A stretch of DNA of 64,000 bases from Bifidobacterium leontopitheci (GCF_009193355.1 NZ_WBVT01000013.1:1-64000); one strand, 5' to 3'; counted from the first letter of the stretch, positions 25,231 to 34,490 are shown. Notes: generated from the letters alone by a model not told the origin. Numbers and translations: made by a program.

Positions 25231-25591
25231 ATTCCCGGTTTTCTCCCATATGTGACTCCCGGAATGGGAGAATCCCGGGAGTCACAGAACCCGACTCCTG
25301 GTTTTCTCCCATTCCGGCACTTCCAAATGGGAAGATTCCGGGAGTAACAAACCGGACTCCCGGATTTCTCCCACCCGAGGCGCCCGAAATGGGAGAATCC
25401 CGGGAGTCACCAAACCAAACTCCCGACTTCCTCCCACTCCGGCACTTCCAAATGATTACGGGAGTCACCGATTCAAACTCCTGATTTTCTCCCATTCCAG
25501 CACCCCCAAATGGGAGAAAATCGGGAGTCCCAGAACCCGACTCCCGGGATTCTCCCATCGGGGACCATCCAAATGGGAGAATTCCAAGAGT
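25231..25591. repeat. Array of six ACTCCCGG...TTCTCCCAT hairpins
   Basis: Six units of about 50 bases, consensus ACTCCCGG[AT]TTTCTCCCAT-(12-15 nt)-ATGGGAGAA[AT]CCGGGAGT, spaced by about 10 bases such as CACAGAACCCG. Each folds into an almost perfect 18-20 bp stem. The same family is at 26889-27129 and 48054-48295. Confidence 0.85.
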
Positions 25592-25739
25592 CACGGAATT
25601 CGACAATCACCCTGTTTCTCATCAAAGCACCGTAGCTATAAACTACGACACGCCGGTGAATCGATTCAATAGCGAAGCTCCGACCACATGACCCGAAAAC
25701 CTGTCGGTCGACATCAGAAATCCGCTACTCTGCAATGGC

Positions 25740-26837
25740 ATGAACACCACATCCGCACGAATCGACACCCTGATCTCCCGGGCGCAGCACGACCAACGCT
25801 GCGCACACCCGGAGACCCACAACGACTACAAAGCCATGGTCCGCAGGTGCAAGGCAGGCAAGCTCGTCAATCCGTACCCCGGTCTGTTCTCCGACGCCAT
25901 GTATTGGAGATCACTGGACGCCACCGAACAAATCCTGCATATCGTGCGCTCACTGGCAAAGCTGCATCCTACATGGGTGTTTGCCGGTCCGACCGCGGCG
26001 GCAATCCACGGGCTCGAACACCAGTGGTCCATACAGGACCGCATCTATATCGCCGATGCGCATCAAGGCAACGATCTGGACCCCGGCAAACCGGTCAACC
26101 GCATCTACATGGCCGAAATCCCCGTAACCGTCGTGAACGGCATCCGCGCCGTCACGATGGAACGAACGGTGCTGGACTGTGCACGGCTGCTGACGTTCCC
26201 CCACGCGCTGGCCGTGTCCGATTCAGCGTTCCGTCGCATTGCCCTAGGCGAGCGAGGCTGGAGAAGCGACGCCTCGGCACGCATACGCGCATTCGCCGGG
26301 CGTATCCGGGGTATGACACAGGGATTGCGGAACGCCGATGCCGTGCAAGCCGTGGAGCAGGTGCTGCGTTACACCGATCCGGCCAGCGAGAACGGCGGGG
26401 AATCGTTCATGCGCGGGGCGATCCTCGAGGAGCGGTACATGCCGCCTCAGCTGCAGCGGCAATTCGCGAGCGCCGCCCGACCGAACAACGGATATCGGGC
26501 CGACTATACGTGGACGACCGCGGATGGAAGAATCATCGTCGGGGAGTTCGACGGGATGGGCAAATATGTCGATCCGGCGATGGCAGGCCGCGCGTCGATT
26601 CAGGAGATCGTGAACCGGCAGAACGCGCGTGAGCAGGACCTGCTGGCGGCCGGCGCACATCTCGTCTTTCGACTGACCTTCGATGACGCCTTGCACCGGA
26701 CGCAACTCGTCACCAAGCTCGACACGGCTGGCGTACCGCGCAACGGCGAGGCGCTCGATGCGGTCGGCGACCTGCGCAAGCTGCGGCTCCGGCACAGCGA
26801 ACGGCGTTGGGGACACGGATACACACAGGCGGCATGA
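25740..26837 (+). CDS. AbiEi-like antitoxin/DUF559-type endonuclease-fold protein
   Basis: 365 aa. The N-terminal half has AMVRRCKAGKLVNPYPGLF (winged-helix style of AbiEi proteins), then ILHIVRSLAKLHPTWVFAGPTAAAIHGLEH, typical of actinobacterial 'type IV AbiEi family antitoxin domain' proteins. The C-terminal third has YRADYTWTTADGRIIVGEFDGMGKY and later AGAHLVFRLTFDDA. This is the Asp-(x)n-Glu-x-Asp/Lys strand pattern of DUF559/Vsr-like nuclease folds, usually written VEYDG in relatives; here EFDG. No partner toxin gene is adjacent. The ribosome binding site is weak. The gene is flanked on both sides by arrays of the same palindrome family, with a promoter-like AT-rich stretch before it. 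Could be a DNA-acting protein linked to these repeats, by inference. Confidence 0.65.
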   Translation: MNTTSARIDTLISRAQHDQRCAHPETHNDYKAMVRRCKAGKLVNPYPGLFSDAMYWRSLDATEQILHIVRSLAKLHPTWVFAGPTAAAIHGLEHQWSIQDRIYIADAHQGNDLDPGKPVNRIYMAEIPVTVVNGIRAVTMERTVLDCARLLTFPHALAVSDSAFRRIALGERGWRSDASARIRAFAGRIRGMTQGLRNADAVQAVEQVLRYTDPASENGGESFMRGAILEERYMPPQLQRQFASAARPNNGYRADYTWTTADGRIIVGEFDGMGKYVDPAMAGRASIQEIVNRQNAREQDLLAAGAHLVFRLTFDDALHRTQLVTKLDTAGVPRNGEALDAVGDLRKLRLRHSERRWGHGYTQAA

Positions 26838-26888
26838 GACGGATCGGAGCGGAACGAGACAGCCCGGCAGTCAGGTGCGATGCGAATT

Positions 26889-27129
26889 AGTCCCGGATTT
26901 CTCCCATCCCGCACCGCCGGAATGGGAGAATCTCAGGAGTCCGCGGCTCAAACTCCCGGGTTCCTCCCATCTGGCACCGCTCAGATGGGAGAATATCAGG
27001 AGTCACCGATTCAGACTCCCGGAATCATCCCATCCCAGCACCTCCAAATGGGAAGATTTCGGGAGTACCAGATACAAACTCCCGGGTTTCTCCCATCCGA
27101 AACCACCCAGATGGGAGAAACCCGGGAGT
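26889..27129. repeat. Array of four ACTCCCGG...TTCTCCCAT hairpins
   Basis: Four units of about 51 bases starting at 26889, 26952, 27016 and 27079, the same consensus as 25231-25591, spaced by 11-12 bases. It begins 50 bases after the AbiEi/DUF559-like stop codon and lies between converging genes. Confidence 0.85.
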
Positions 27130-27199
27130 CTGATGGATGCCCGAACACCGGGCCGCGGTCACCCGCCATCCTTACCGCGCCCAACGACCGACAGTCCGG

Positions 27200-27928
27200 C
27201 TACTCGGCGATGCTGCCGTCGAGCGCGTAGAGCATCTCGTCGGCCTCAGTCGGCACGGAAGTGAATGCGACGCCCGGGGCCCACAGGGTCGGACGATGCT
27301 TGAGAACCACCACGCCGCCCTCCTGCCGGATATCACGGGCGAAGCGCTTGTCCGGATTGCTCAGCCCGCCGTGCTTCCACCACCATTGGCGGATCTGCCC
27401 TTGCCCGCCGAAATGGGTGGTCACCGACGCACCCTCGCTGCCGGCCGCCGTCACCCACTCGTCCTTGACGTTGGGGTCATACCACAGGATGCGCACGCTG
27501 TCGAGGCTGCCGTTCCTCGTCGTGTAGGTACGCAGCACCGACTGCCGGTTGTTGCGCACGTCGCTGACGAACCGTTCGAGCGGCCCACTCTCGCTCTTGT
27601 CGACGAAGTAGTACGGGAAGTCCTCGTCGTCGATGCTCGCCCAACCACTTTCGGCGACGCCGTTGTTGACGTAGCCGCGTTTCTCCAGCTCTTCGATGGT
27701 GATGTTCGGGTCGAGCTTGATCAGTTCGTCCTGGATCTTGTCGGCGGTGACCGCCGTGGCGGTCTGCCACAGGTAGGCGCCGGTGACGAACACGGCGAAG
27801 ACGAGCGCGGCGGCCAGCAGCCACCACCATGAGGGGCGACCGTCCGGGTGGAGGGCGGAGAGAACCTTCTTGAATCCGGTCCTTTGCGATGCGACGCTCG
27901 CCGTCATGCCCTGCTGTTCCTTGTTCAT
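27200..27928 (-). CDS. Single-pass membrane protein of unknown function
   Basis: 242 aa. The start at 27928 has an excellent AAGGAGG 5 bases upstream. Residues 1-33 are cytoplasmic, followed by a Trp-rich membrane segment (WWWLLAAALVFAVFVTGAYLW, about 33-54). The external part begins with a helix and IDPN-like LDPNITIEELEKRGYVNNG, then RFVSDVRNNRQSVLRTYT, DSVRILWYDP and HFGGQGQIRQWWWKH, and ends in acidic residues. The middle looks like a small alpha/beta domain of the kind found in DUF4362-like lipoproteins, but this is only an impression. It is divergent from the response regulator gene and not in an obvious operon. Function unknown. Confidence 0.75.
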   Translation of the reverse strand: MNKEQQGMTASVASQRTGFKKVLSALHPDGRPSWWWLLAAALVFAVFVTGAYLWQTATAVTADKIQDELIKLDPNITIEELEKRGYVNNGVAESGWASIDDEDFPYYFVDKSESGPLERFVSDVRNNRQSVLRTYTTRNGSLDSVRILWYDPNVKDEWVTAAGSEGASVTTHFGGQGQIRQWWWKHGGLSNPDKRFARDIRQEGGVVVLKHRPTLWAPGVAFTSVPTEADEMLYALDGSIAE

Positions 27929-28028
27929 GATGGCCTCCTTCGGTCATGATCGCCGTTGCGGAGGCGATGAATCCGATCGGGGGAATTCCTCGATGATTCC
28001 ACGGTACGTGCACGTCACCGGCCGCCGC

Positions 28029-28061
28029 CAGCGGATGTCATGCAGGGTATTACATCCGCTG
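28029..28061. promoter_or_regulatory. Inverted repeat upstream of the response regulator gene
   Basis: CAGCGGATGT (28029-28038) and ACATCCGCTG (28052-28061) form a perfect 10-bp inverted repeat with a 13-base centre, 35 bases before the regulator start and within the divergent intergenic region. The size fits a LuxR-type dimer site; autoregulation is inferred. Confidence 0.5.
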
Positions 28062-28095
28062 ACCGCCGCATGTCGCACGCCGTACACTCAATGAT

Positions 28096-29046
28096 ATGAG
28101 CAACCATGATTCGGATTCGCAGCGGCACGGGCAGGATGCCGCAGCGCGCTTGTCGCCACGACCGCAGACGACGCACCCGTCGGCGCCACGACCGGCTGCG
28201 CGCGCTATGGACGCTGTCTCGATTGCCCTGGTGGACAATGACCGCATGGCGCTGATGGCATTATCGTCGCTGCTGGTTCGCATGGGGTTCAGGATCGTAT
28301 GGACCGCGCAATTGGGCGCTACCGCAATCCAGCGGTGCATCCGCCCGCAGGACCGGCCGGATGTGCTGCTGGTGGACATGGCGTTGAGCGATATGACCGG
28401 CGTCGACGTGTGCCAAGCCGTGCGTGCATGGGCGCCGAGCCTGCCGCTGATCGGCATCACCGCGTACGACCCGCAGGTCTACCGTGACCTTGCCGTGTCG
28501 TCCGGGGCCCGGACCGTCATCAGCAAGGATGATCTGAACCGGCTTGCGCAGGAGATACGCCTTGCCGCGGCCGATCGCGTGAACGTCGGCCGCACGGCAG
28601 TCGATCAGGATGACCGTGTCGCCGGCTGCACGTCAAGACATACGTCAGGCGGGCAGACGTCAGCCGGCGACACGGCAGTCTGCACGGCGGACAGTCGCAC
28701 CGTGAACAGTCGCGCGGCCGACGACAATGCAGCTGACACAACCCACACCCACGACGCAGCCGCTGCCCACGACGCAGCCGCTGCCCACGACGCAACCCAA
28801 CCGTCCGCCGCACCCGGCTCCCCCGCCGCCGCAACGCCTGCGCCTGAACGCTCGTTCCGGCTCTCCGCCCAGCAGACGACGATCATGCGACTGTACGCGG
28901 ACGGCCGGTCGACCGAAGACGTGGCCGCCGAACTCGGCATCTCCAAGGGGACCATCTTCGCGCAGGTCGCACGGGTGCGCGAGAAGCTGCACGCGCGCGA
29001 CCGCAACGAGGCGGTGGCGCTGTGCCGACGATATCTGAGGATGTGA
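28096..29046 (+). CDS. NarL/FixJ-type response regulator
   Basis: 316 aa. An extra N-terminus of about 38 residues (His/Arg/Pro-rich) precedes the receiver domain, so a start at 28207 (MDAVSIALVD) is also possible; neither has a clear ribosome binding site. The receiver has the acidic pocket ALVDND, the phospho-acceptor Asp in VLLVDMALSDM, Thr in IGITAYD and Lys in VISKDD. A long linker (about residues 175-255) contains 18-bp tandem repeats coding AAAHDA. The LuxR-type DNA-binding helix-turn-helix follows: LSAQQTTIMRLYADGRSTEDVAAELGISKGTIFAQV. The next gene, a histidine kinase, begins 2 bases after the stop, so the pair forms a two-component operon. Target genes unknown. Confidence 0.88.
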   Translation: MSNHDSDSQRHGQDAAARLSPRPQTTHPSAPRPAARAMDAVSIALVDNDRMALMALSSLLVRMGFRIVWTAQLGATAIQRCIRPQDRPDVLLVDMALSDMTGVDVCQAVRAWAPSLPLIGITAYDPQVYRDLAVSSGARTVISKDDLNRLAQEIRLAAADRVNVGRTAVDQDDRVAGCTSRHTSGGQTSAGDTAVCTADSRTVNSRAADDNAADTTHTHDAAAAHDAAAAHDATQPSAAPGSPAAATPAPERSFRLSAQQTTIMRLYADGRSTEDVAAELGISKGTIFAQVARVREKLHARDRNEAVALCRRYLRM

Positions 29047-29047
29047 C

Positions 29048-30928
29048 ATGATGAACGGAACACAGGCAACACAAGATGGCATCGTCGCACAAGCCTGCGC
29101 CGCAACGTCAGCAGGCGGCGCAACGCAGGCCGACAGCCAGCCGTCACAGCCGCATGCGCAGTGTCACCGGAGTGGCATAACCGCATCGCCGGCGCGTGGG
29201 ACGCGGCACGCGCAGGATGGTGCGCGCGTCGGTTCCGACACGGCAACGCATGCGACAATGAACACGGCAACGCACGCCGCTTCCCGCGCAACAGCTCACG
29301 CGCCCGACCTGCTCGCCGACCCACGCACCAGGCTGCTGATCGCCTGCTCGTCGCTGCCGGTCGTCATCGAAACCATGATGATGCACGCGAACGGCAGCGG
29401 CGGCACCACGGCGGTCACGCTCGCGTTGCTGTGCGTGTGCGGCTGTCTGCTGATGTCGCTTGCGCCGCGCGTGGGCGGACTCGCAATCGTGGCGGTATGG
29501 GTGTGGCGTTGCGTCGCGCCGGAGACGACGGCCGTGTCGCCGTTGTTCTGCCTGCTCATGGCGATTCTGGTGATGTCGTACCGGTCGGGTGGGCTGGCCG
29601 TGGCGGCCGCAGTCGTCGCCGAAGCGGCCACGGCGGCGCGCATCTGGCTGTATCCGTGGGATTCGAGCATCATGGCGACCGTGTGCGCGACTGCCGCGTT
29701 TTTGATGGTCGCACTGTGGATTGGTTCGATGATGAGCTGGCGTGAGCGGCTGGAGGCGGAGGAACGCGAGCGTGCGGCGTTGCTGCGGCAGCTGGAGCAT
29801 CAGCAGTTGGCGACGGAGCTGCATCATTCGGTGGCGAACGACCTGACGACTATTTTGCTGCTCGCCCGGCAGCTGGAGGATGGGTTGGGCGATGGCGAAC
29901 GGCACGGCGGCGACGTCGTGGCGGAAAGCCGGCAGTCGAGCGGCAGGCCGGCTGGCGTACGGGCGCGCGGCTTTGCAGAGGACGCAGGCGCGGTGGATGA
30001 CGGACCTTCAGCCGATGCCTGCGTCGGCAAGGCTGAAGGAGCGGCTGACGAAGCCGCCGAGAAGATTGCCGACGACATCAGGCGGTTGGATGTTGTTCGG
30101 CTGATAGAGCAGGTTGCGACGGAATCGTTGGGCAAGGTCCGCACGCTCATCGCGGGGTTGGATCAGGCGGACGCTGGCGGTGCGGGCAGTAGCGGCACCG
30201 CCGGCGCGCTCGGGAACAGCGGTGCGGGCTGGGGCGGCACATCCGTTACGAGCGGTGGTATCGATGCGGCCGGTAGCGGCACCGCCGGCGCGCTCGGGAA
30301 CGGCGATGCGTACGGCGGTAACGGCGCGGGCAGCGGCAGCAGTACGGCTAGCGCAGTCGGGACCGGCGGTATGAGCGGCGGCCGCGTGGACGAACGTGAC
30401 GCGGCGACAGCCATCTATCCGGGCAGCGGGCCGCGCACATCGCTCATCATGCTGAACGCGGACGAACTACGATTCGACATGCAACGCTACCGGTCGCGGA
30501 TCGAGGCGCTCGGCTTGACCGGCACGATGATGGTGAGGGGACCGTCCAACGTCGAATGCACGCCGGCAAGCCGCGCGGCTTTGCTGGAGATCATGCAGGA
30601 GATCGCCGGGAACATGACGAAATACGCGTCCGGCACGTTCTGCATGGTCGTCACGCTGGAGCCCGGACTGGCGACCGTGTCCGCATCGAACGGCGTGGCG
30701 GATGGTGCCGGCTTAGCGGATGGTGCCGAAGAGACGGATGACGTCGCCGTCACGGACGCCGGCGAGGCGGCGAAGGACAGCGGACTGCCGCAGACTGCCG
30801 GATCGCCGTTCAGCGGGGGCAGCGGACTTGCGCGCTGCCGGCGTGAGGCGGAGAGGCTTGGCGGCGAATTCTCCATCATCGCCGACGACGGCGCGTGGTC
30901 GTGCCTGCTGAAGCTGCCGCTGGCATGA
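29048..30928 (+). CDS. Sensor histidine kinase (HisKA_3 type)
   Basis: 626 aa. A low-complexity N-terminus of about 90 residues is followed by four to five hydrophobic segments (about 95-235) with almost no external domain, as in intramembrane-sensing kinases. The phospho-acceptor region reads QQLATELHHSVANDLTTILLL, with His near 258. Two low-complexity insertions interrupt the cytoplasmic part, one of them Gly/Ser-rich (SGTAGALGNSGAG repeated). The ATP-binding domain has the N-box Asn in LEIMQEIAGNMTKYA, but the usual G boxes are poor: SASNGVADGAG and GGSGLARCRREAERLGGEF. Partner is the regulator immediately upstream. Signal unknown. Confidence 0.82.
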   Translation: MMNGTQATQDGIVAQACAATSAGGATQADSQPSQPHAQCHRSGITASPARGTRHAQDGARVGSDTATHATMNTATHAASRATAHAPDLLADPRTRLLIACSSLPVVIETMMMHANGSGGTTAVTLALLCVCGCLLMSLAPRVGGLAIVAVWVWRCVAPETTAVSPLFCLLMAILVMSYRSGGLAVAAAVVAEAATAARIWLYPWDSSIMATVCATAAFLMVALWIGSMMSWRERLEAEERERAALLRQLEHQQLATELHHSVANDLTTILLLARQLEDGLGDGERHGGDVVAESRQSSGRPAGVRARGFAEDAGAVDDGPSADACVGKAEGAADEAAEKIADDIRRLDVVRLIEQVATESLGKVRTLIAGLDQADAGGAGSSGTAGALGNSGAGWGGTSVTSGGIDAAGSGTAGALGNGDAYGGNGAGSGSSTASAVGTGGMSGGRVDERDAATAIYPGSGPRTSLIMLNADELRFDMQRYRSRIEALGLTGTMMVRGPSNVECTPASRAALLEIMQEIAGNMTKYASGTFCMVVTLEPGLATVSASNGVADGAGLADGAEETDDVAVTDAGEAAKDSGLPQTAGSPFSGGSGLARCRREAERLGGEFSIIADDGAWSCLLKLPLA

Positions 30929-30954
30929 TGGTCTTGCCGCTCAAGTCGGCCGAC

Positions 30955-31350
30955 GGACCGTACCCGCAACACCATACTCGAGTACGGTCGGTCAGGACTC
31001 CACAACGAAACGTACCCAAACCAGCCCCTCCGAGTACGGTCCGTTGAATAATCACAACGGAACGTACTGGTAACGCACCCTCGGGTACGGTCCGTCAGGA
31101 ATTCACAACGGACCGTACCCGCAACACCATACTCGAGTACGGTCAGTCATACTTCCCGCAACAAAACGTACCCAAACCAGCCCCTCCGAGTACGGTCCGT
31201 TGAATAATCACAACGGAACGTACTGGTAACGCACCCTCGAGTACGGTCCGTCAGGAATTCACAACCGAACGTACCCGCAGAGCCCACACGAGTACGGTCC
31301 GTTGATATGACAAAACCGGCCGTACCCGCAGAATCTCTACGGGTACGACC
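30955..31350. repeat. GAGTACGG palindromic array with 155-bp duplication
   Basis: About eight GAGTACGGTC[CG]GT...AC[CG]GAACGTAC hairpins. Sequence starting TACCCGCAACACCATACTCG at 30961 repeats at 31116 and stays nearly identical for about 150 bases, showing a tandem duplication. Lies between the converging kinase and sugar transporter genes. Confidence 0.8.
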
Positions 31351-31403
31351 GGTTCAATCACACGTTGTGACGCGGCCGGGCGGTCACGTCACAACGGTCA
31401 GGC

Positions 31404-32846
31404 TCACGCCTCGACGGCGGCAGAGGCCTTGTCGGCGGCGGCGTCGGCGATAGCGCGACGCTTGGCGAGCTCGGCACGGATGAACGGCTCGTTCTTCTCG
31501 AAGTGACGGTAGCCGAGCATGATCACGATGCAGATCGCGTAGACGATGACCGGCAGCCAGATGAAGCAGAACTGGATGGCGTTCAGCGCCTCCGGGGTCT
31601 GCTGCTGGTTGGCGACGTAGCCGGCGGCGGCCATGATCTTGGACGGGATCAGGTTGCCCAGGCCGGATCCGAACTGGATGCAGAACGAGGCGCCGACGGC
31701 GGAGAGCAGGCCGGCGGCACGGATGCCGTTCTTCCACTCGCCGTAGTCAACGGTGTCGGCCAGCATGGCGAACGGCATGGCGAGCGCCATGGCGGCGCCG
31801 AGGATGGAGATCGCCCAGAACACGACGAACAGGGCGAAGCTGTGGGACGCGGTGAGCAGCAGCAGCTGGCCGATGATGGACATGACCATGCCGAGAATCA
31901 TCGTGTCGGTCTTGCCGGCCTTGCCGAAGCGCTTGGAGATGACCGGGATGAGGAACGTGGTGATCAGGCCGAGGATCTGCATGCCGTTGAGGATCGTGGC
32001 GAGGTTCTCGTTGTTCAGGTTGTACTTCGCGTAATACACGGCCACGGACATGCGGTCTTCCTGGGCGATCCAGAAGATGACGAACGCGACGATGAGAATG
32101 ATCCACGGCCAGTTGCCCTTGATGGCGTGCAGGCTCTCCTTGAACGGCAGCGGGTTCTGGGTCTTCGGATCGTAGTTGTGTTCCTTGATGTTCTTGAACG
32201 CCCACAGGAGCAGCGCGATGGCGATCAGGCCGTACAGGGCGAAGGTGACCATGAAGCCGACCTTCTGGTTGGTGGCGCCGGTGAGCGCCTTGCCCGCCCA
32301 GTTGACCAGCGGAATCGTGCAGACGGCGGTGATGAACGTGCCGAACAGGCCGCCGGAGAGGCGGAACGTGTTGGCCTTCACGCGCTCGGCCGGGTCGGGC
32401 GTGAGGTTGGAGAGGATTGCGGTGATCGGCGTCTGGATGCCGGTGTAGACGATGCCGGCGGCCAGGATGTAGGTGACGGCGGCGTACACGGCCTTGCCCA
32501 TCGGCGGCAGGTCGGGCGCGGTGAACGCAAGGAAGACGGTGATGGCGAACGGGACGGCCATCCACAGGAAGAACGGGCGGGACTGGCCCCACTTGGTCTT
32601 GGTGTGGTCGACGATGGAACCCCACACGGGGGCGGAGATGCAGTCGCCGATACGGGCGATGAGGAGGATCCAGCCGGCCGCGGCGGCGGTGATGCCGAAC
32701 ACGTCGGTGTAGAAGAACATGATGTAGGTGCCGAGCGACGAGTACAGCAGGTTGCCTGCCATATCGGTGCTCAGATAGGCCAGTTTCTCACGGACCGGAA
32801 GCACGCCGTTGAACTCGGGCTCCCCTGCCTTGGCTTGCGTTGCCAT
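31404..32846 (-). CDS. GPH-family sugar:cation symporter (arabinose/arabinoside type)
   Basis: 480 aa. Twelve hydrophobic helices of the glycoside-pentoside-hexuronide family: LAYLSTDMAGNLLYSSLGTYIMFFYTDVFG at helix 1, ARIGDCISAPVWGSIVDHTKTKWGQSRPF (family signature with D-H-T), TPDPAERVKANTFR in the central loop and ADTVDYGEWKNGIRAAGL. There is no C-terminal IIA domain. Start at 32846 because GAGGA lies 5-7 bases before it; the ATG at 32858 is less good. It is preceded by a strong promoter overlapped by a LacI-type operator (32977-33005), the same operator type found at araB and at the regulator gene. It is therefore likely the L-arabinose or arabino-oligosaccharide importer of the regulon. 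Confidence 0.9.
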   Translation of the reverse strand: MATQAKAGEPEFNGVLPVREKLAYLSTDMAGNLLYSSLGTYIMFFYTDVFGITAAAAGWILLIARIGDCISAPVWGSIVDHTKTKWGQSRPFFLWMAVPFAITVFLAFTAPDLPPMGKAVYAAVTYILAAGIVYTGIQTPITAILSNLTPDPAERVKANTFRLSGGLFGTFITAVCTIPLVNWAGKALTGATNQKVGFMVTFALYGLIAIALLLWAFKNIKEHNYDPKTQNPLPFKESLHAIKGNWPWIILIVAFVIFWIAQEDRMSVAVYYAKYNLNNENLATILNGMQILGLITTFLIPVISKRFGKAGKTDTMILGMVMSIIGQLLLLTASHSFALFVVFWAISILGAAMALAMPFAMLADTVDYGEWKNGIRAAGLLSAVGASFCIQFGSGLGNLIPSKIMAAAGYVANQQQTPEALNAIQFCFIWLPVIVYAICIVIMLGYRHFEKNEPFIRAELAKRRAIADAAADKASAAVEA

Positions 32847-32976
32847 GTGATTCCTCATTTCTTTCCGTTGTCCTTTGCGTGAAATCTTTTCGTCCTGCAC
32901 GAAAGTTGATTTCACGTCGAGCAGATGGTCGCAGCGAACTGAACAAAATCCTTCCAAAACCATTTGCCGAATCGTT

Positions 32977-33005
32977 ATGATAGCGCTCACATTTTTTCAT
33001 GTCAA
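32977..33005 (-). promoter_or_regulatory. Promoter and LacI-type operator of the sugar symporter
   Basis: On the minus strand TTGACA (33005-33000), a 17-base spacer and TATCAT (32982-32977) form a near-consensus promoter. The spacer and -10 box contain TGTGAGCGCTATCA (32991-32978), a LacI-family operator, so bound repressor would block RNA polymerase. Confidence 0.8.
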
Positions 33006-33056
33006 CTTTTACATAGACCATTGGTATTCCAACGTTTTTACGGCGTGTCACAGTTG

Positions 33057-33070
33057 TGTGAGCGCTTCAC
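33057..33070. promoter_or_regulatory. Second LacI-type operator upstream of the symporter
   Basis: TGTGAGCGCTTCAC matches the operator consensus seen at the other arabinose sites. It lies about 80 bases from the first operator, a spacing that would allow looping. Confidence 0.65.
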
Positions 33071-33336
33071 TTTTCCCCATCACAAATACGCACACGCAAA
33101 CAAACATCCTTCATGTTCGTTTACCATTGCCGGACTCACGTCACCACAGCAGGGGCGCACAGAAGACAGCCGAAACACCAGCGTTCCCACCACCGTCCGG
33201 CCACATGGTCGGCGAAAAGTTAACATTATCCAACGAAAATTACGCAGTCGTCCGAGACATGCGGAAGACGCACGGCCAGCACGCAGCCGACGCACGCCCG
33301 CCGTGCCGAAACATAGCAAAAGGCCGGAAAACAGCG

Positions 33337-33370
33337 AGTGCGGCACGTCGCGTAGGCAACGTGCCGCACT
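33337..33370 (-). terminator. Terminator downstream of the aldose epimerase gene
   Basis: AGTGCGGCACGT and ACGTGCCGCACT form a 12-bp stem followed on the minus strand by CGCTGTTTTCC. Between this and the operator at 33057 lies no gene. Confidence 0.7.
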
Positions 33371-33539
33371 TCACCGGCAGAGCGCGACCGCGGTATCCAG
33401 CTGGTCGCCGTCGCGGCTTCGGCTGGCAGCCGCGACGCAGGCTCAACGAAACCGCGACAGACCGTCGACTCAGCTCATACAGCCGCGAGACCGCAGACGG
33501 AACCGCACCTGGCGGTCCCATCTGGCGGCCGCGCGCGAC

Positions 33540-34490
33540 TCAGGCGAGCGTCGCGTCGATGTACAGCTTGGTGACGCTGTGTTCGCCCGGCTTGATGACG
33601 ATGAGGTCCTTGCCAGTGTTGAACGCGTTCGCGTAGGCGGTCTGCGGCTCGATGGCCGTGCCTGCCGGGTGCATGAACGCAGGGAATCCGGTGCCGGTGC
33701 ACATCTGGAACGAGGTGATGGTCTCGTCGCCGCCGACGTGGACGGTCAGGCCGTCAGGACGCTCGAACGTGGCGTAGGTGCGGCCGTCCGCATTGTGGTG
33801 CACGTCGGTCCAGGCGTCGTCGAACGGCTGGTTGACGAGCAGCGCGCCGGAGCGGAAGTCGTACTTGGTGCCGTCGACCGGCTCGGTGCCGGTGGGGATG
33901 AGGTTGTCGTCGACGGTCACGTGCGTGTCGGCGGGGATGGTGACGCGGCACTTCGCGTTGTGGCCGTCGATCTCGTCGCCGTACCCCTTCTCGCCGTTGG
34001 ACAGCCACGGGTGGATGGCGAGCGCCCACGGCAGGCTGGTGTCGCCGTTGTTGTACGCGTCGAGCGTGACGGTCAGGCCGTCGGCGGTCAGCTCGTGCGT
34101 GGCGGTGACGATCAGGTCGAACGGGTAGCCGAGCAGGAACGGCATGCGCCACGACTGGGTGACGGACGTTTCGCTGAGCGACTCGAGCTTCCAGTAGCTG
34201 CGGTAGCCGTAGCCGTGGATCGCGGTGTTGCGGTCGTGCTCGTCGATGGGCAGCGTGTAGGTCTTGCCGTCGAACGTGTACTCGCCGCCGGCGATGCGGT
34301 TGGGGAACGGGATGAGCAGCTGGCCGTGGCATGTGGTGATCGGATCGTTCGGGCCGAGGGGGACGATGACGTCCTTGCCGCGGTACGTGAGCGTGCGCAG
34401 GTCGGCGCCGAGTTCGGTGACGACGGCCGCGTAGTCGCCGAACTTGATCGAGTACTGTTGGCCGGTGCGCGGAGGGAAATGCTGGGACAT
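33540..34490 (-). CDS. Aldose 1-epimerase (mutarotase)-like enzyme
   Basis: 316 aa. Interconverts sugar anomers in the cytoplasm. The family's beta-sandwich pattern is seen: GADLRTLTYRGKDVIVP, LLIPFPNRIAGGEYTFDGKTY, NTAIHGYGYRSYWK (first catalytic His), LPWALAIHPWLS (second His) and a C-terminal VIKPGEHSVTKLY (catalytic Glu in the PGE stretch). Start at 34490; upstream only weak GAAAG is seen, and the start at 34592 would add a Ser/Arg-rich unstructured leader. Between araA and the symporter on the same strand, isolated by a repeat array on one side and a terminator on the other; its place suggests arabinose or another pentose as substrate. Confidence 0.87.
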   Translation of the reverse strand: MSQHFPPRTGQQYSIKFGDYAAVVTELGADLRTLTYRGKDVIVPLGPNDPITTCHGQLLIPFPNRIAGGEYTFDGKTYTLPIDEHDRNTAIHGYGYRSYWKLESLSETSVTQSWRMPFLLGYPFDLIVTATHELTADGLTVTLDAYNNGDTSLPWALAIHPWLSNGEKGYGDEIDGHNAKCRVTIPADTHVTVDDNLIPTGTEPVDGTKYDFRSGALLVNQPFDDAWTDVHHNADGRTYATFERPDGLTVHVGGDETITSFQMCTGTGFPAFMHPAGTAIEPQTAYANAFNTGKDLIVIKPGEHSVTKLYIDATLA

